From the NCBI GenBank assembly GCA_013398615.1, contig VZSR01001685.1:1076517-1140516 (forward strand): a DNA stretch of 64,000 nt, in the 5' to 3' direction. The DNA comes from Brachypodius melanocephalos. Lineage: Eukaryota; Chordata; Aves; Passeriformes; Pycnonotidae. The notes below the pieces were generated by a model, which saw nothing but the letters and a program-made list of their open reading frames with translations, was not told the origin of the DNA and did not search any database. The stretch's first letter is position 1, and every line of letters begins with the position of its first letter. The translations under genes and the position numbers were made by a program. This document shows, piece after piece, positions 26,100-38,172 of the stretch.

Positions 26100-26876
26100 T
26101 GTCTTGGTTTGAAAGACAATCTGGACAATTCAGATCCCCTCCCTCCAAATTAATATAGTTCAGAAAAAAAAATAATTAAAGGGGGCTTTTCCTCAGGCAG
26201 CGTCAGGAATAGGAGATAACAGTTCTTTACTGGTATGTATAACAAAGCAAATGAAAAAGCAACAACTACAGCATTAATAACAAAACAGTACCAAGAACCT
26301 TGGGGGCCTTGCCTCCCAAAACCCAGGACAGTTTGGTCTCGGTGGCTCCTGCACGGAGCTGGAAACAGTGCAATATCACAGGCTGGTAGATGGGAATGGC
26401 AGGATGTCCCCGACAGGGCAGGGGGGGAAATGCAGAGTCACACTGTAGCAAAAAGAGCAGTGCTGAGGAAAAGCCGCGGTGGCGGGGCAGGGCCGGCTCC
26501 ACTCCGGCAGAGCAGCCGAGGAGCTCAGAATTCCCGCACACATGAGCAGACCATGGAAGATTTTCCCAGGACCGGGGCTCTTCTGGTGACAGTAGAACTT
26601 GTCCCACAGCAAGCAAACAGCCTGGCCTCTCTGATGAGCACCCAGAGAGCAAAAAGTTATGCTCCTATAACTCAGTTATGCTCCTCCCCCTCCCAGAGCA
26701 ACTCTGTTTTGGTCAAGCACCCTCAAGTACCTGGCACTTTGTCTCCCAGTAACCATGGGGAGAAACAAATTTCTTAAGCAAGAAACAAAAGGAGAAAACC
26801 TAGCCCAGCTTAGCTTGCTTTTCAGGGCTTAGGCGGAACTATCCCATTACAAGCAGTGTCAATCCTAAACCAACCA
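26100..26876 (-). mobile_element. Solo LTR of a songbird endogenous retrovirus (GC-rich)
   Basis: The plus strand begins TGTCTTGGTTTGAAAGACAA at 26100 and soon reads CCCCTCCCTCCAAATTAATA, then TAACAGTTCTTTACTGG. These are the inverted 3' end and poly(A)-signal region of a widespread songbird LTR (here AGTAAA at about 26226-26231, minus strand). The other edge, CAATCCTAAACCAACCA at about 26860-26876, reads TGGTTGGTTTAGGATTG on the minus strand and is the 5' terminus. The centre (about 26290-26620) is much richer in G+C and CpG than its surroundings. The 180-codon and 128-codon frames inside it are LTR sequence, not genes. No internal retroviral sequence adjoins it. Subfamily not assigned. Confidence 0.8.
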
Positions 26877-28245
26877 ACTGCAATAAAAACAGGTTAAACA
26901 CTGCAGCGCCCTAAAAGCAGCAAAGAGGGTGCAGAAACTGTCCATTTCTGCTTTTCACAAATTTGTTTGTGGATCCAGTCATGTACAGGGCAGCAGCCCT
27001 GCTCATGAGACATGAGAGCACTAGTGACGATACCAACTTTTTTTATCTAGAGTCTATTAGTGATTCTGTCAAATGTCGGCAAGTCATGGTGCTACTGGTG
27101 ATCTTGATGAATCAAGCTAAATGTTACTCTTTGCTCATTTCCAGGGACCTTCTGGCATCTGCCAGCTGAAAAAGTATGGCATTTGGCAACAGAAGTCTCT
27201 GGATTCATTCATTATATAACATTGATAGCAGAAAAAGTGGACAAACACACAGATTTGAGATTTTTGCAGTATTAATATTGACTAACATTAAAACCAGGCT
27301 GTTTAGAATTTTGTACTTCTTGTGGAGTCTCACAAAAATATACAGTCTTGGAGAAAAGAAGAATTCTTTTTAATGGATATGATACAAGCTGGCATCATCT
27401 TCTGGCTGTTTTGACCACCAGTCTTTGCTTTTCTATTCTTTCTAAGATGTTGTTTTTAAAGAACAAAATGTTATTGGCTCGTATTAAGATACAATTCTTC
27501 ATTAATCACTTCCTTTACAATCAAGAGGAGTCTGTAAAGAAACACAGGGCTGTGCCCTTAGGTTAGCCATCCACTGTATTTCTATTCCCTCAGCACAGAC
27601 ACAAGTGACTGTCTAAGGTGTGTCAGAACAGGTTGCTGACCTCTCTCTTGGACATTCTTGAAAAACACAAATGAATCTTTTGAATTCATGCATGCTATTT
27701 ATGCACAGGATAGTGAATCAAGTTCTGCATTTGTTTATGGATTTTGTTAGCTCTAATAAAAAGTATTCTTTTCACTTTGAAGAAAAAACATGATTGAAAT
27801 TGACTGTCTTTGCATTCTTTTAGCATTTTCTTTGGTTAAAATCAGTTAAGCCATAGTATAACTACGAACCCTCAGATAGGACTTGTAAATTGCCAGCAAA
27901 TCATCATATTTTCAATTACTTCAGCCAGAACTGGCAGACATGAGTCACCTATTAATGAACAACACCACCATTAGATGGAAGGAGCATGTTCAATAACTTC
28001 TGCAGTTGCATTCAAAAATTTAAGTAAACTGCCAAAAAGAGTAGTCCAGCAACTAGAATGTTGTGGTCCTGCTGTGCATCCTCCATCCTACAACTCCAGC
28101 GACAGAAGATGCAGAGCAATAGTTACAAGGGAAACAGCTGTCATCAAATACCACCCAGAGACCCTGAACATCAGACTCCTTCTCCCAGGAGAAAATCTGC
28201 TTTGCCTGTGCAGAGACCTGCTGACATAGTTTGGTGATTTTAATT
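26877..28245. other. Non-coding DNA leading to a poly(A) tract
   Basis: No gene is recognised. The last 280 bases (27960-28240) have a more balanced composition and hold an 84-codon open frame (27975-28229) without recognisable motifs. They run directly into a very long poly(A), as the 3' end of a retroposed transcript would, but I find no poly(A) signal and no clear target duplication. Confidence 0.5.
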
Positions 28246-28256
28246 AAAAAAAAAAA

Positions 28257-28320
<64 letters not shown>
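28246..28320 (+). repeat. Poly(A) tract, 74 of 75 bases A
   Basis: Twelve A (28246-28257), one T, then sixty-two A (28259-28320). It is the longest homopolymer in the window. It could be a retroposon tail, an expanded homopolymer, or partly a sequencing or assembly product, since homopolymer length is error-prone. Confidence 0.95.
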
Positions 28321-28321
<1 letters not shown>

Positions 28322-31300
28322 ATAACAAAACCCAAACAAATTCACCTGCTGGATATCAGTCACTTAGAAGTAGAATGAAGGCCATACTATTTAAGAAATA
28401 TCCCTACTTGTGCTTTATCTCCGTCTGCCCTCAGACAGCCTCCGTTCCTTGCTCCCTGCCCTTGGAGACATTCCACATAGCTGGCATCTGATGGGCCAAA
28501 GAGCCTAACCAGCCATCTAGCCTTTAATTAACACAAACATTTTCATTGGCATTGCTATCATTTGCACTTTAACAAAACCCACAGGATTTACAACTACATC
28601 TTCTTCTGAATTTACCATTTCTCAAGAAGTAGAGAAAGCATTCCTGTCTGTGTTCTCTTAAATCATCTGTGTTTATTCAATTCTTTTTCTGTTTTGACTA
28701 GCACTGTCTTCTTTAATAATTGTCTCTGAAGACAATATTGGGGTTAATAGCAGTAAAATGAAGACAACAGACCTACTCATAATGGAAGCAATAAAAAAGA
28801 ATTGTACTGAACAGAAAGTATTGGTTTTTTCCTCTTCCAATCTACCAAAACTTAGGCCCTTGCATTTCATATTTCATTTGCCATTAACATAAATCAACTT
28901 GATCTTAATGGGGAGGAGCCAAGAATCCTATTACTAAAATAAATCCAAATGGATAGCATATAGACAATGCTAATACTGTGAGACAGTTTTTTCCACACTT
29001 GTTTACTGCCAGCATATCCCTCTGGGCATAAATTATTGGGCACACATCATTTTAAAGTACACGGAGAGTCAAAGAATGCGTGCAGATGCTTATTGCTTAG
29101 GACTAAATTTAATCACCTCCTGCTTGTGACCAGTTGGCAGCATCAGGAAAGTTTTATCCAGAACCATCTCTCTGAAGCCAAACTAATAAAGTGCTAATTA
29201 AAGAAAGTACATGGAAGACATGAACACTAGGAGCCTGGAGTAATTGGCTACAAAAAAGGCAGCTCTGAAACACATCACTTTCTCTGCTGCTCCTGATTAG
29301 GGTCTAATTCAAATACCAATATTTCACTACACGTCAAGGTGCTTTGGGACAGATCTTGGGCTTTCTCCATTCAGAAGAGGGTCTGCTACAAGTAGCAATA
29401 GAAATACTGAAGAAAAATCCTATATTTAATCATATGCTACCATCAGGATAACATTTGTGGCAGTCTGGGCAGTGCACAGAAAGCTTTTCTTTTCATTCCA
29501 CAGTGGTGAGTCAGAGATCAGACAGAAATGAAGGAAAACCACCATAAAAAAAAAAAAAAAAAAAAAAAAAGATAGGCTCTGGAATAGAAACCATCTCCCA
29601 AGCCTGTCACAACTGAGCAGTAATTAATCTGAGGAGCCTTTCATCTCCCTTGCAGGCAAGCTGGAAAGAACACCTACTGGCACTTTCCTGAAGAAATGGG
29701 CAACAAGTGAAAGTCACTTCCTTTAGTTTTTTTTTTTAAATGGGTTTTATCATTGATTTTCTCTTGAGTACAATAAACTCAACTTTGTGTGAGATGATGC
29801 ACAATTTAATGTTTTTGCTGTTGCAGTTGTAGCTCAATATCCTCAATTTCCTACTTTCCTGAGGACAAATACATTCTCTCATCTGTTTATATTATCATTA
29901 TTTAGTATCCAGAGAAGATATTTTTGAGATAAATATATTCTATATGTGAAACAAGAAACTGCAACTGACTGGCAACTCAGTTTGTGAATCACTAGAGCTG
30001 GTAATCTAAAGGGAAAAGTTTTATATAAAAATAATCATACTACATTCATACATTAATGCAGTATCAAATTACTAAATCCCATATACGGCCACCCATTTAA
30101 GCATCTGATTTTAACAAGAAATAGACTTCTGTCCAACAAGGCACTTAAACTAATTAATCCCACATCTGCTCAATAACCACAGCAAATATGATTTTAAAAA
30201 CATTCCCATGCTACACAAAAGATGATACACTTAAGTTAATTCTTAATTTTTTGAGTTTGAAAACACTGTTGGTTTTAAGGCCTTTCACTGAGTTATTTAA
30301 ATAGAATGAGACCACTAATTAGGAAGAAAATAAAAAACTAAAAAAGCAGATTTATAAAAGTATGGGAATTAAAGTTTTTTATGCTATGTAAAGTTCTACT
30401 TTTATAGTTCAATGGTACATTCTTTTAGATCAAATAATATATTTTAATAGGTACATTCTAAATGCATCTCAGGAAATATGTAAAACCTTCTCAGTCTGTC
30501 AACATAATATGAAAAATCATTCATCACAACTGTTAAGAAAATTTTAACAATAGAAAAGGGAGTTTGAATGTTTCTAGAAAGGCATTTAACACAGTCTATA
30601 TGAATATTTTCCAATTACTTTATAGCAGTTAAAGTTTAATTTCAGAATCAAGTATTTCTCAAGTATTAATATCTTAATGATATTCCTTTCTTCTGACAGA
30701 ATGAAAAAGCTGAGTCTATTAAAACCTATGAAAGACCCTTTGAAAATACATATTGACAATTACTGAAGAGTCATTGCAAGACCATAAAATTTTCTTCAAT
30801 TTTGTGGTCTGGGAGTGTTGTTCGTGGAAGGATCCTTAGAAGACAGTTTCCATACTGAAAGATAAAAGGATTTGGAAACACATAACCTGAGCCTTAGGAA
30901 AATATCAGATTTGAGTGAACTCTGTTGACATGTCTGATGATATGATGGAGTTGTCTGAAAATTAATTCAATTTTAAGGATAAACAAGAATAATTTCATTA
31001 ATTCCTCTCTTCACAAAACTCTGCACAGATTCATAACTCTCACTAGTTTTGGAGGAGGTGGGGAGACATGAATCATCATTACAGAATCCCCTGTAAATGT
31101 TCACTGAACCATTCAGTGGATCTGAATGTGTCTGGCTTTCACTAGGTCTAATCCTCTACTTCTGTATTTCCTAATCCCAATTCTTCTTCATGTTGTACAA
31201 AATACATAATTATTAAGTGATATTACAGATCCAAAAAGACTGTCCAAAGCCAACATCGCAAGGAGATTCTGGCACTCTTATTCTCTAAGTATATTACACC

Positions 31301-34300
31301 TAAATACTTCTTGGCTTTAAAATATCTGTTAACGCTGCAGTTGAGAGGCACTTCCCACTGCCCTGGTGGTGATGTGTTGTAGTACAAAATAAGTCTTTTG
31401 GTCTGGGAAGCTGTTCTTGTGTTCCCATGCCACACTCAATAAAAGAGTGGAGGAAGTGAGACTCATTTCTTTCGCTGTAGGGCTACCTTGCTTAATGCAG
31501 GTGATACAGCCCCCATGTGTTAATCAGAATGTAGGATTCTCCTGTGTGAGTTGGATTAGTTTTAACAAGAGAATTTGACAGATCTTAACCAAAAAGGCTG
31601 AATATCCTTGTAGTGAGGGCACTCTTCTGGGAACAGAGAAACACGAGTTTAAATTGCTACAGGCAGTGGAAGAAATTGGACCTGGGTCCCAGGCTGAGAA
31701 CCAGTAAAAAAAAACCACAGTCTTTCAGAAATCTATTTTCTTTTGTTCTTCTGCAGAGGTTTAAAATATAGCTTGACACCTAGTAAAATGCTGCATTAAT
31801 ATTGAAAGAAGTTTTCAAAAAGTAGGAATCCCCAAAACTGTCAGCAGGACTTAATGCAACTAATGAAAATAATGGCTTCTCAACATTTCACTTTGGTAAG
31901 GGAGTAAAAAATTTGTGCCTCTGTCAACTTGAAACATAGGAGTTAACACATTTATAAAGTCTATTTTAGCCATAACCCAAATATTTTCCTCAGAAAGGTT
32001 TCTCAGACAAAGGAGTGCATATATTATGTTTCTAATGCTGACCTCTACAATTACCAGAACCTTTCAGAACTGGGGAGGAAGAAAGCAACTCTCAAGAACT
32101 ATCCCACGTTGCACAATGCCCTGTTTTCGTGTTGGTCTCAAAACAAACTCTTACTATAGAAGTGTGAATTTTGAACAGATAATCATGACACTATTCCTTT
32201 TCTCAGGATGTGGCTGGCATTTACCTTCACTTGTCTTTAGTCACAAGAGATGTGGGGTTTGAAACAGACTGTGGCCTTTTTAAATTTTTACCATTTGTTT
32301 CACTTCTCTGGTTCTTTGTGTAGATATTACTGAATCACAAGGACTCAGCTGCATTATAGCTATCTAGATATTAGGCCACTCTTTTTACTCCCTTGACATA
32401 CAGTCTTTGCAATAATTTACCTTTATAAGTTACAATAAGAAAGAGAAAATAAAGCCATGGTAAAAATAAGAAAGCTATCAATATTCCTATTAACTATGCA
32501 AAGAATATAATAAGGTCATATTCATTGGGTTACAGTAATCACTTTTGTAAAGAGAAGGCTCTATTTTCTTTTTCCAAAAGAAAAATAAAGATTATGCCAA
32601 CCTTATTTCCCTGAAATCTCCAAAGAAAGGTTGCTCTGTCCTTATGTATATTTTCCCCCTCTGAATTTGCATTTGAAATATCAAGAAAAATTGGACAAAA
32701 AAGGTACATTACTTTTCTCATCATAGTAAATGTTATAAGTCCTACTGATTTTTAGAGGAGGAGAAGAAATATATCTATTACAATCATATGGTATTTGTAA
32801 AATTACCTCTTATTTCAAACTGATATATTTAATAAATCCTCATCATTTTATGATATTTTCACCTAGAAAATACAAAAAACCTCACTCTGAAGTGTAAACA
32901 TGATACCTATCCATGTACCTGCAGACAGGATTTTAAAACTGTGTTATTGCACACAAATGTATTTCTGTCATCACAGTCAAGGCTGCATAGAGAATGAGTT
33001 CGCTAATTTATCCCAGAATATTTGTATAATAAATATGGACAGCAGAACTGGATTAGATCCAGAAAACTTTCAGAAAAATATCTGGCAGATGAAGTGTGTT
33101 TAAAATAAAGGAAATAAAAGTTTTTTCAAAATATTTACATGTGTATTTATTGTGTAATTTTTGAACTTTTAAATTGCTATTTGATGTATGAATAACGCAT
33201 TTCAAACTGGTTGTGAAGAAATTTGGACATTCTATGCCTGTCATCTTCTCTACTTTATTTCCTTTTTCTTTTTTGACATAATTTTAGTAAAAATTAGAAG
33301 ATTTTGGTTGGGTCTTTTGCACATTATCTTTATTCCTTCTGCATAAAATTAAAACCGCAGTAGAATTTTGCATCAGATTATTTACCTCTGTAGTCTTTAA
33401 TCCATTTCACAAAAGATGTTTCCCACCACCCTTTATTTTTGTTGTACATACTAGAATTTGAATTATGCTCACAAACTCCAGATTGTAGATGTTCCACGAT
33501 CTTTTTTGATCTATTTTCTAGACTTCAGGTTTTGCAATGAGATTCTTTTATTTCAATTGTATATTGAGATGCATGTGAATTAACATAAACACTTGGGTCA
33601 AGACCATCAGTAACAATATCTTTTGTCAGATTTCTGTAATGGTATTATGAATAGGAGTTTAGAGCATCTGTGCTGTAACATGCATATGAAAGTTGCCTAC
33701 TGTATATATAAATGTAATGTGTGTCCATTAGTGGCAACATTATGGATGCTAGTGTCATACTCAATGGATTGCAAGTGACTTTAGAAAGAGCCTGAAGAGT
33801 AGCATGTACAGTTTTCATTAGGTTTAGCGCTAATTTCAGTTGACATATAATTGAAGCATGTATCACTTTAAGTAGAATTGCAAGCTTATATATCATCACT
33901 AGTGCACTTTCAAATATAATTCTTACATGGTACTGATAATGAGACATAATTCAATTACTATTAAAGTAATTATTTTTAACATCTTGGGCTTTGAGAATAA
34001 GCTATTTCTTTAAATGATGATTGCCTGCAGTGCAGTTAAATATAACTGAAAAATATTATGCCACCTTTAATAATCAATTATCAGTCTCAAAGTGGAAAGA
34101 GAAATATTCCTTTCCAACAGCTAGAAGGCAGGTGTTCACTTAGCTTATCCTTACAATGTTCAATTTCCCTGTTTTAATTTCTGCTACTTCTTTAAAGCAA
34201 CAGCTTTATTCCCCATTCTCTTTTGCCATTACCTATATTCCCACTGTAGCACTCATGACTATGCCCTTTAAAAAGCTTCTGTTCCTCCTCAAGTAGCAAA

Positions 34301-35635
34301 TTTTGTCCAGAAGAGAGTGCGTGAAAAGCTTCCTCTTGTTAATTCCTTACAAGAACACTACTGTGTGCTGCAGGATACAAAAGCACATGCATTTGTTATT
34401 TCTGTTCTTTCAAGAACTGTGTAAATTGAAAGGCTTGAAAAATGCCACATGTTTTCCAATGTTTTCATTTGTCTTCATCACAGGCAATCTCCATTGCACG
34501 TGAAGTGTTGGACATCCTCCCCTACATACAATGCACCTCACTAATGTCTTTTTCTTCATTTTGCTTCCAGGCAACACCTAAATTCAGTTCTTGAATTATC
34601 TTTAATAACAACCAGTCTATATTACGACTTTTCAAAAATGTTATGTTTCTAACCATCACTCATTGTCCTGGCAGCCCTTAAACAAAGCAATTAAATTAGA
34701 TATAATTACTATAAACGTCTGTAAAATACTATTGACACACACACAGCAATTAAATCTCTTGTCAAATAAAAATACAAAGACTTAGTAAAGCAGTTCACTC
34801 ACATGGAAATGAGAGTGCCACAATTAAACAGCAAAAGCAATTGAAAAATGTGCTGATGTGGATTAGGCTTGTTAGATATCAAAAAATAAATTAATGTTAG
34901 AGCCAGGAGAAAGCCTACAGATGACCAGGTTAAATAATTCCTCTGTCCAGTGAATTTACAAGAGAAAGGAGTTTATCTGGGTTATGGAAAGAAAGAATTA
35001 ACTCCAAGGTATGAGAAAAGATAAGATAGGAGGCAAATAAGAATTATATAAGTACAATATATTACCTAATTGCTCATTTAGACTTATTGGAGTGAGAATC
35101 AAGTTTGCAATGAAGGAATAGAGGAGAGATACAGGAAGAGCCAGGTTCAGCACTGCTGTGCTACCAGGATGGGTGCTCCTTTTATTCAAACCAATTTCAA
35201 TTTTCTCGCAGTCCAGAAACCTCCTTTTCCCAAACATCCAGTGCTGAGCCTATCCAGAAATGCGTGTCCAGGTTTTCTTAACAAACAGCATCCTTTGGGT
35301 GAGAAGCACAACAGCATATGTCACTGGCTTTCTTTGTGCAAGGATCTTTTTTAATTTTTTTTTTTTTAATGGTTTGGAGGTGGCTGGAGGGGAGTGGTGT
35401 TTGTTTTAGCTTGTTTTATTTTTGCCGGAGAGAACAAAATAAGACAAGACAGTACATTCACTGTAGAAAAATCTTCACAAAAATTGGCCTTGAAGGTAAA
35501 GCTTGTACCAGAGAGTGTTATCCTCAGCTACTGTAAGGAATTACTTCATATAATTCTCTTAATTATAGTCATCCAAAACCATTTCAAAAGTGGGCTCATT
35601 TCTTACCCTCATCATGCTATTTGTAAAGTAATAGA
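28321..35635. other. AT-rich non-coding DNA, no gene seen
   Basis: No coding gene and no named repeat in 7.3 kb. A 25-base poly(A) lies at 29546-29570. Blocks at 29030-29330 and 33640-34110 have more word diversity than their surroundings and contain TAAT/ATTA-type motifs, so they could be conserved non-coding elements; this is untested. The open frames are all about 100 codons or shorter and have no family features. Confidence 0.55.
29546..29570 (+). repeat. 25-base poly(A) tract
   Basis: An uninterrupted run of 25 A after CCAT and before GATAGG. The sequence upstream does not match a repeat I know. Confidence 0.9.
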
Positions 35636-35639
35636 AAAA

Positions 35640-36055
35640 TTTCATTTACTGGATATTTAGAAAGAATTCAATAAATGCATTCATTACCAGTCTGTAGTAA
35701 TGTATTCTTGTTCCAGTATATTCTTTTACTTTTTACAACTCTTTTTCTCAGATGTTTGCTCCACTGAGGTACTTACAAGGAGCTTCCAGCTGGGTAAATC
35801 CAATCCAAAGCTTTTAGTCTATAACAATAATATTTATTCCTTATCACCACAATCATCCTAGGAGCCTTTTTCTGCATTCGTTCCTATATGAATTCATCTT
35901 TTGGAGTACCAGTCGTACTAGGACTGCATTATCTTGGAAATACCCAACTATTGCTGCAAGAAGCTATAGAAGAAATATTGGCATTAATGATTCATGCATT
36001 CATTATAATTGTACTGACCATAATGGAATAATTTAGTATTAATGTTGATATCCAG
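35640..36055 (+). pseudogene. Decayed nuclear mitochondrial insertion: COX3 and start of tRNA-Gly
   Basis: Several short blocks follow the order of bird mitochondrial COX3, the cytochrome oxidase subunit III gene. A block at about 35650-35680 resembles the codons for DIVREST. One at 35715-35765 resembles SEAFFFLG...FHSSLAP. One at 35760-35815 (GCTCCACTGAGG...AATCCAATCC) resembles APTPELGGQWPP..IKPLNP. One at 35848-35880 translates as TTIILGAFF against LTVLLGFYF. One at 35893-35950 gives SSFGVPVVLGLHYLGNTQLLL against COX3's [22 protein letters not shown]. The end reads TACTGACC...TTTAGTATTAAT then GTTGATATCCA, like the COX3 end followed by tRNA-Gly. There are deletions and shifts, so it is an old, non-functional copy. 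Matching was done by eye. Confidence 0.55.
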
Positions 36056-36735
36056 AGGACTCTATTGAACCAAGTGCATCTGTTAAAATATCCATGAAAC
36101 AAAAAATCATTCAGTTCAAAATTCAAGCATTCAGCCTCTCAAATGCTTCTTCAAACCCTGACTTTGACCTTTCTCCTTGACTCTGATTCCTGCTTATCTG
36201 AGATGTGAGCATGTGATTTAGCTGCTCAATCTCTCTGATTTTCAGAAGGCAGATTTCACAGGAATGTAATGTTTGACATTAGTGTCAAGTAAAAGTCAGT
36301 TTTATTCTATGGAAAGAGAAGACAGCATTTTCAACCAATCTTTTCAGGAACAAGTAGCTTTTCTCTTTACAATGCTTCCAAGCTGGAAGCACTGACAAAA
36401 TTAACTAATCAAAACAGCAATCAGCCAGACTTCAAAGAATTGGCAATACTTGCAGCAGTGCCAACTTTTGAGTCATTGTGGAGAAAATCTGTCTTTCTAT
36501 TCCTAAGACTGGTGCAGATTTGGGGACAGTATTTGCTCTCATTAGAATTTAAAAGTAAGCAGAACAGTTTCTTATGGTCTGTGTGTGTCAGAAACTGGCA
36601 TGCAGCATGCTCCAGTGATGTCCACTCTGGCAAGAAAAATTAAGAGCTGGCTGTAGCCTACAAGTAACCCTTACAGAAAAATCCTCAGTCATGCTAGAGC
36701 AGCGCTTTGTGCTCTTTTCACTTAAGAAAACAAGA

Positions 36736-36764
36736 TCTATTCTGTTCTATTCTATTCTAGTCTA
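36736..36764 (+). repeat. TTCTA/TTCTG microsatellite
   Basis: About five to six copies of a TTCTA-like pentamer with minor variants. A short, slightly imperfect simple repeat. Confidence 0.8.
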
Positions 36765-38124
36765 TCACTTCATATTAATTAATTACAAAATATTTTGTCA
36801 TTTAAAAAATCAAAAATAGAAACTTTTTTGTATATGAAGGTCATTTCCATCCTCAACAGAAATGTACTGAGCACATAATCCTTTCTGCCATTCTCAGCAA
36901 ACCGAGGGAATTCCAGACAAAGCTAGAAAGAGAATAATTAATATTCCAACACTTAGGGGCTTTAGCAGTTGTAATTCAGTGTCTAATTTGTACTGTAGTG
37001 ATGAACCAGTAAAACTGATGAGAGTGGACTGTGAAGGGAAATATCCTGGCACTATCAGGTCCTAACTCCTTTAAGTCATCCCTTGAGCCTCCGGGGAATA
37101 CAGTGAGGGAAATGATTAGAAATGACTGTGAACAACCTCAGAGCTTTGAGAACAGCCAGGCTCAAGTAACAGAGCCAAAAAGTCAGGTTTGGACTTCATC
37201 ACTGATTTCTGGTCCTGTGACTGGTAGCAGTTGCTATGGTAGCACATGTGCTTAGCACTCCCTCCCCTCACACATACACACCCTCCCCAAAAAGAGGAAA
37301 AGTACAAGATCGTACAGAAGGTGATAAAGGAAAAGCACTCAAGAAGACAATGAAACATTCTGTAAGCTTCAGTCTACATAAAATAGCTACTGTAAGATTT
37401 CTTTCACTTACTAGTCCCTAAGGTAAAGGTCTAAATGCAGAGTTTTGCAATTAAGAGAGAGCATATTCCAGCCTTCCACATTGTAGAGATGGTCTTTATT
37501 ACTAAGGAAATTAAAGTGTTTTGTCAGGTTTCTGAAAAAAAACACGAATAAATCTTGCTTAATTTTTTTTGAGTTCTTCAAATTAGCTCATTTAATCTAA
37601 CATTTTAAATACAGGTTTAAGAATTTGGCTGTTACGTTGTCATTAGATTAAATAAAATACTGAAACAAAAACATTTATTTGGGAAATGTGGTCTCCATAT
37701 AGCATTTTCTGTGTTTCTAAGACCAAATATACTTTTAATTTTATGTGAAGTCTTACTTGTCTTTTCATTTTAAAAAAGAAAAGACATATATGGAATCTAT
37801 AAAGATGTTGAGATACAGGTTTTCTTTCGCCTCTAAGGAACAAAACTTTCCAAACACAAACTTCATAAAAATTACTGGAATCTTGAGCTTAAGATTTTCT
37901 TCTACAGTAAGATATCTCCTGGTTCATGTCCTGTATTAGTTGTATTTCAGTTCTTTATTGCTGTAACTTGGTTAATTTTTGCCTACTTACTCACATATAG
38001 AAAAAAAATCAATTTTTGAATTTTTAATTGTTTTCTTTTATTGAGTGTAATAATTTTAAATCCTGTTGAATTGGAACTCTAGATTAATGATTGAATAATA
38101 ATTTTAGTTAAGTTTTTTCCCAAG

Positions 38125-38172
38125 ACCACAATCACTATCACCTCATGTACCACAATCACTATCACCTCATGT
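38125..38172. repeat. Perfect 24-bp tandem duplication
   Basis: The unit ACCACAATCACTATCACCTC plus ATGT occurs twice in succession without a mismatch, followed by the first bases of a third copy (AC). Its perfection suggests a recent duplication. Confidence 0.95.

Noticed and set aside
26235..26777. 180-codon open frame, the longest on the plus strand
   Set aside because: It lies wholly inside the GC-rich solo LTR and is an effect of LTR composition; it matches no retroviral protein.
28053..28328. Minus-strand frame rich in phenylalanine
   Set aside because: It is simply the poly(A) tract read in reverse.
35893..35990. Similarity of the frame end (ME EML ALMIHA) to the start of COX2
   Set aside because: The upstream blocks and the tRNA-Gly-like end fit COX3 in order; the COX2 resemblance is limited to a few residues.
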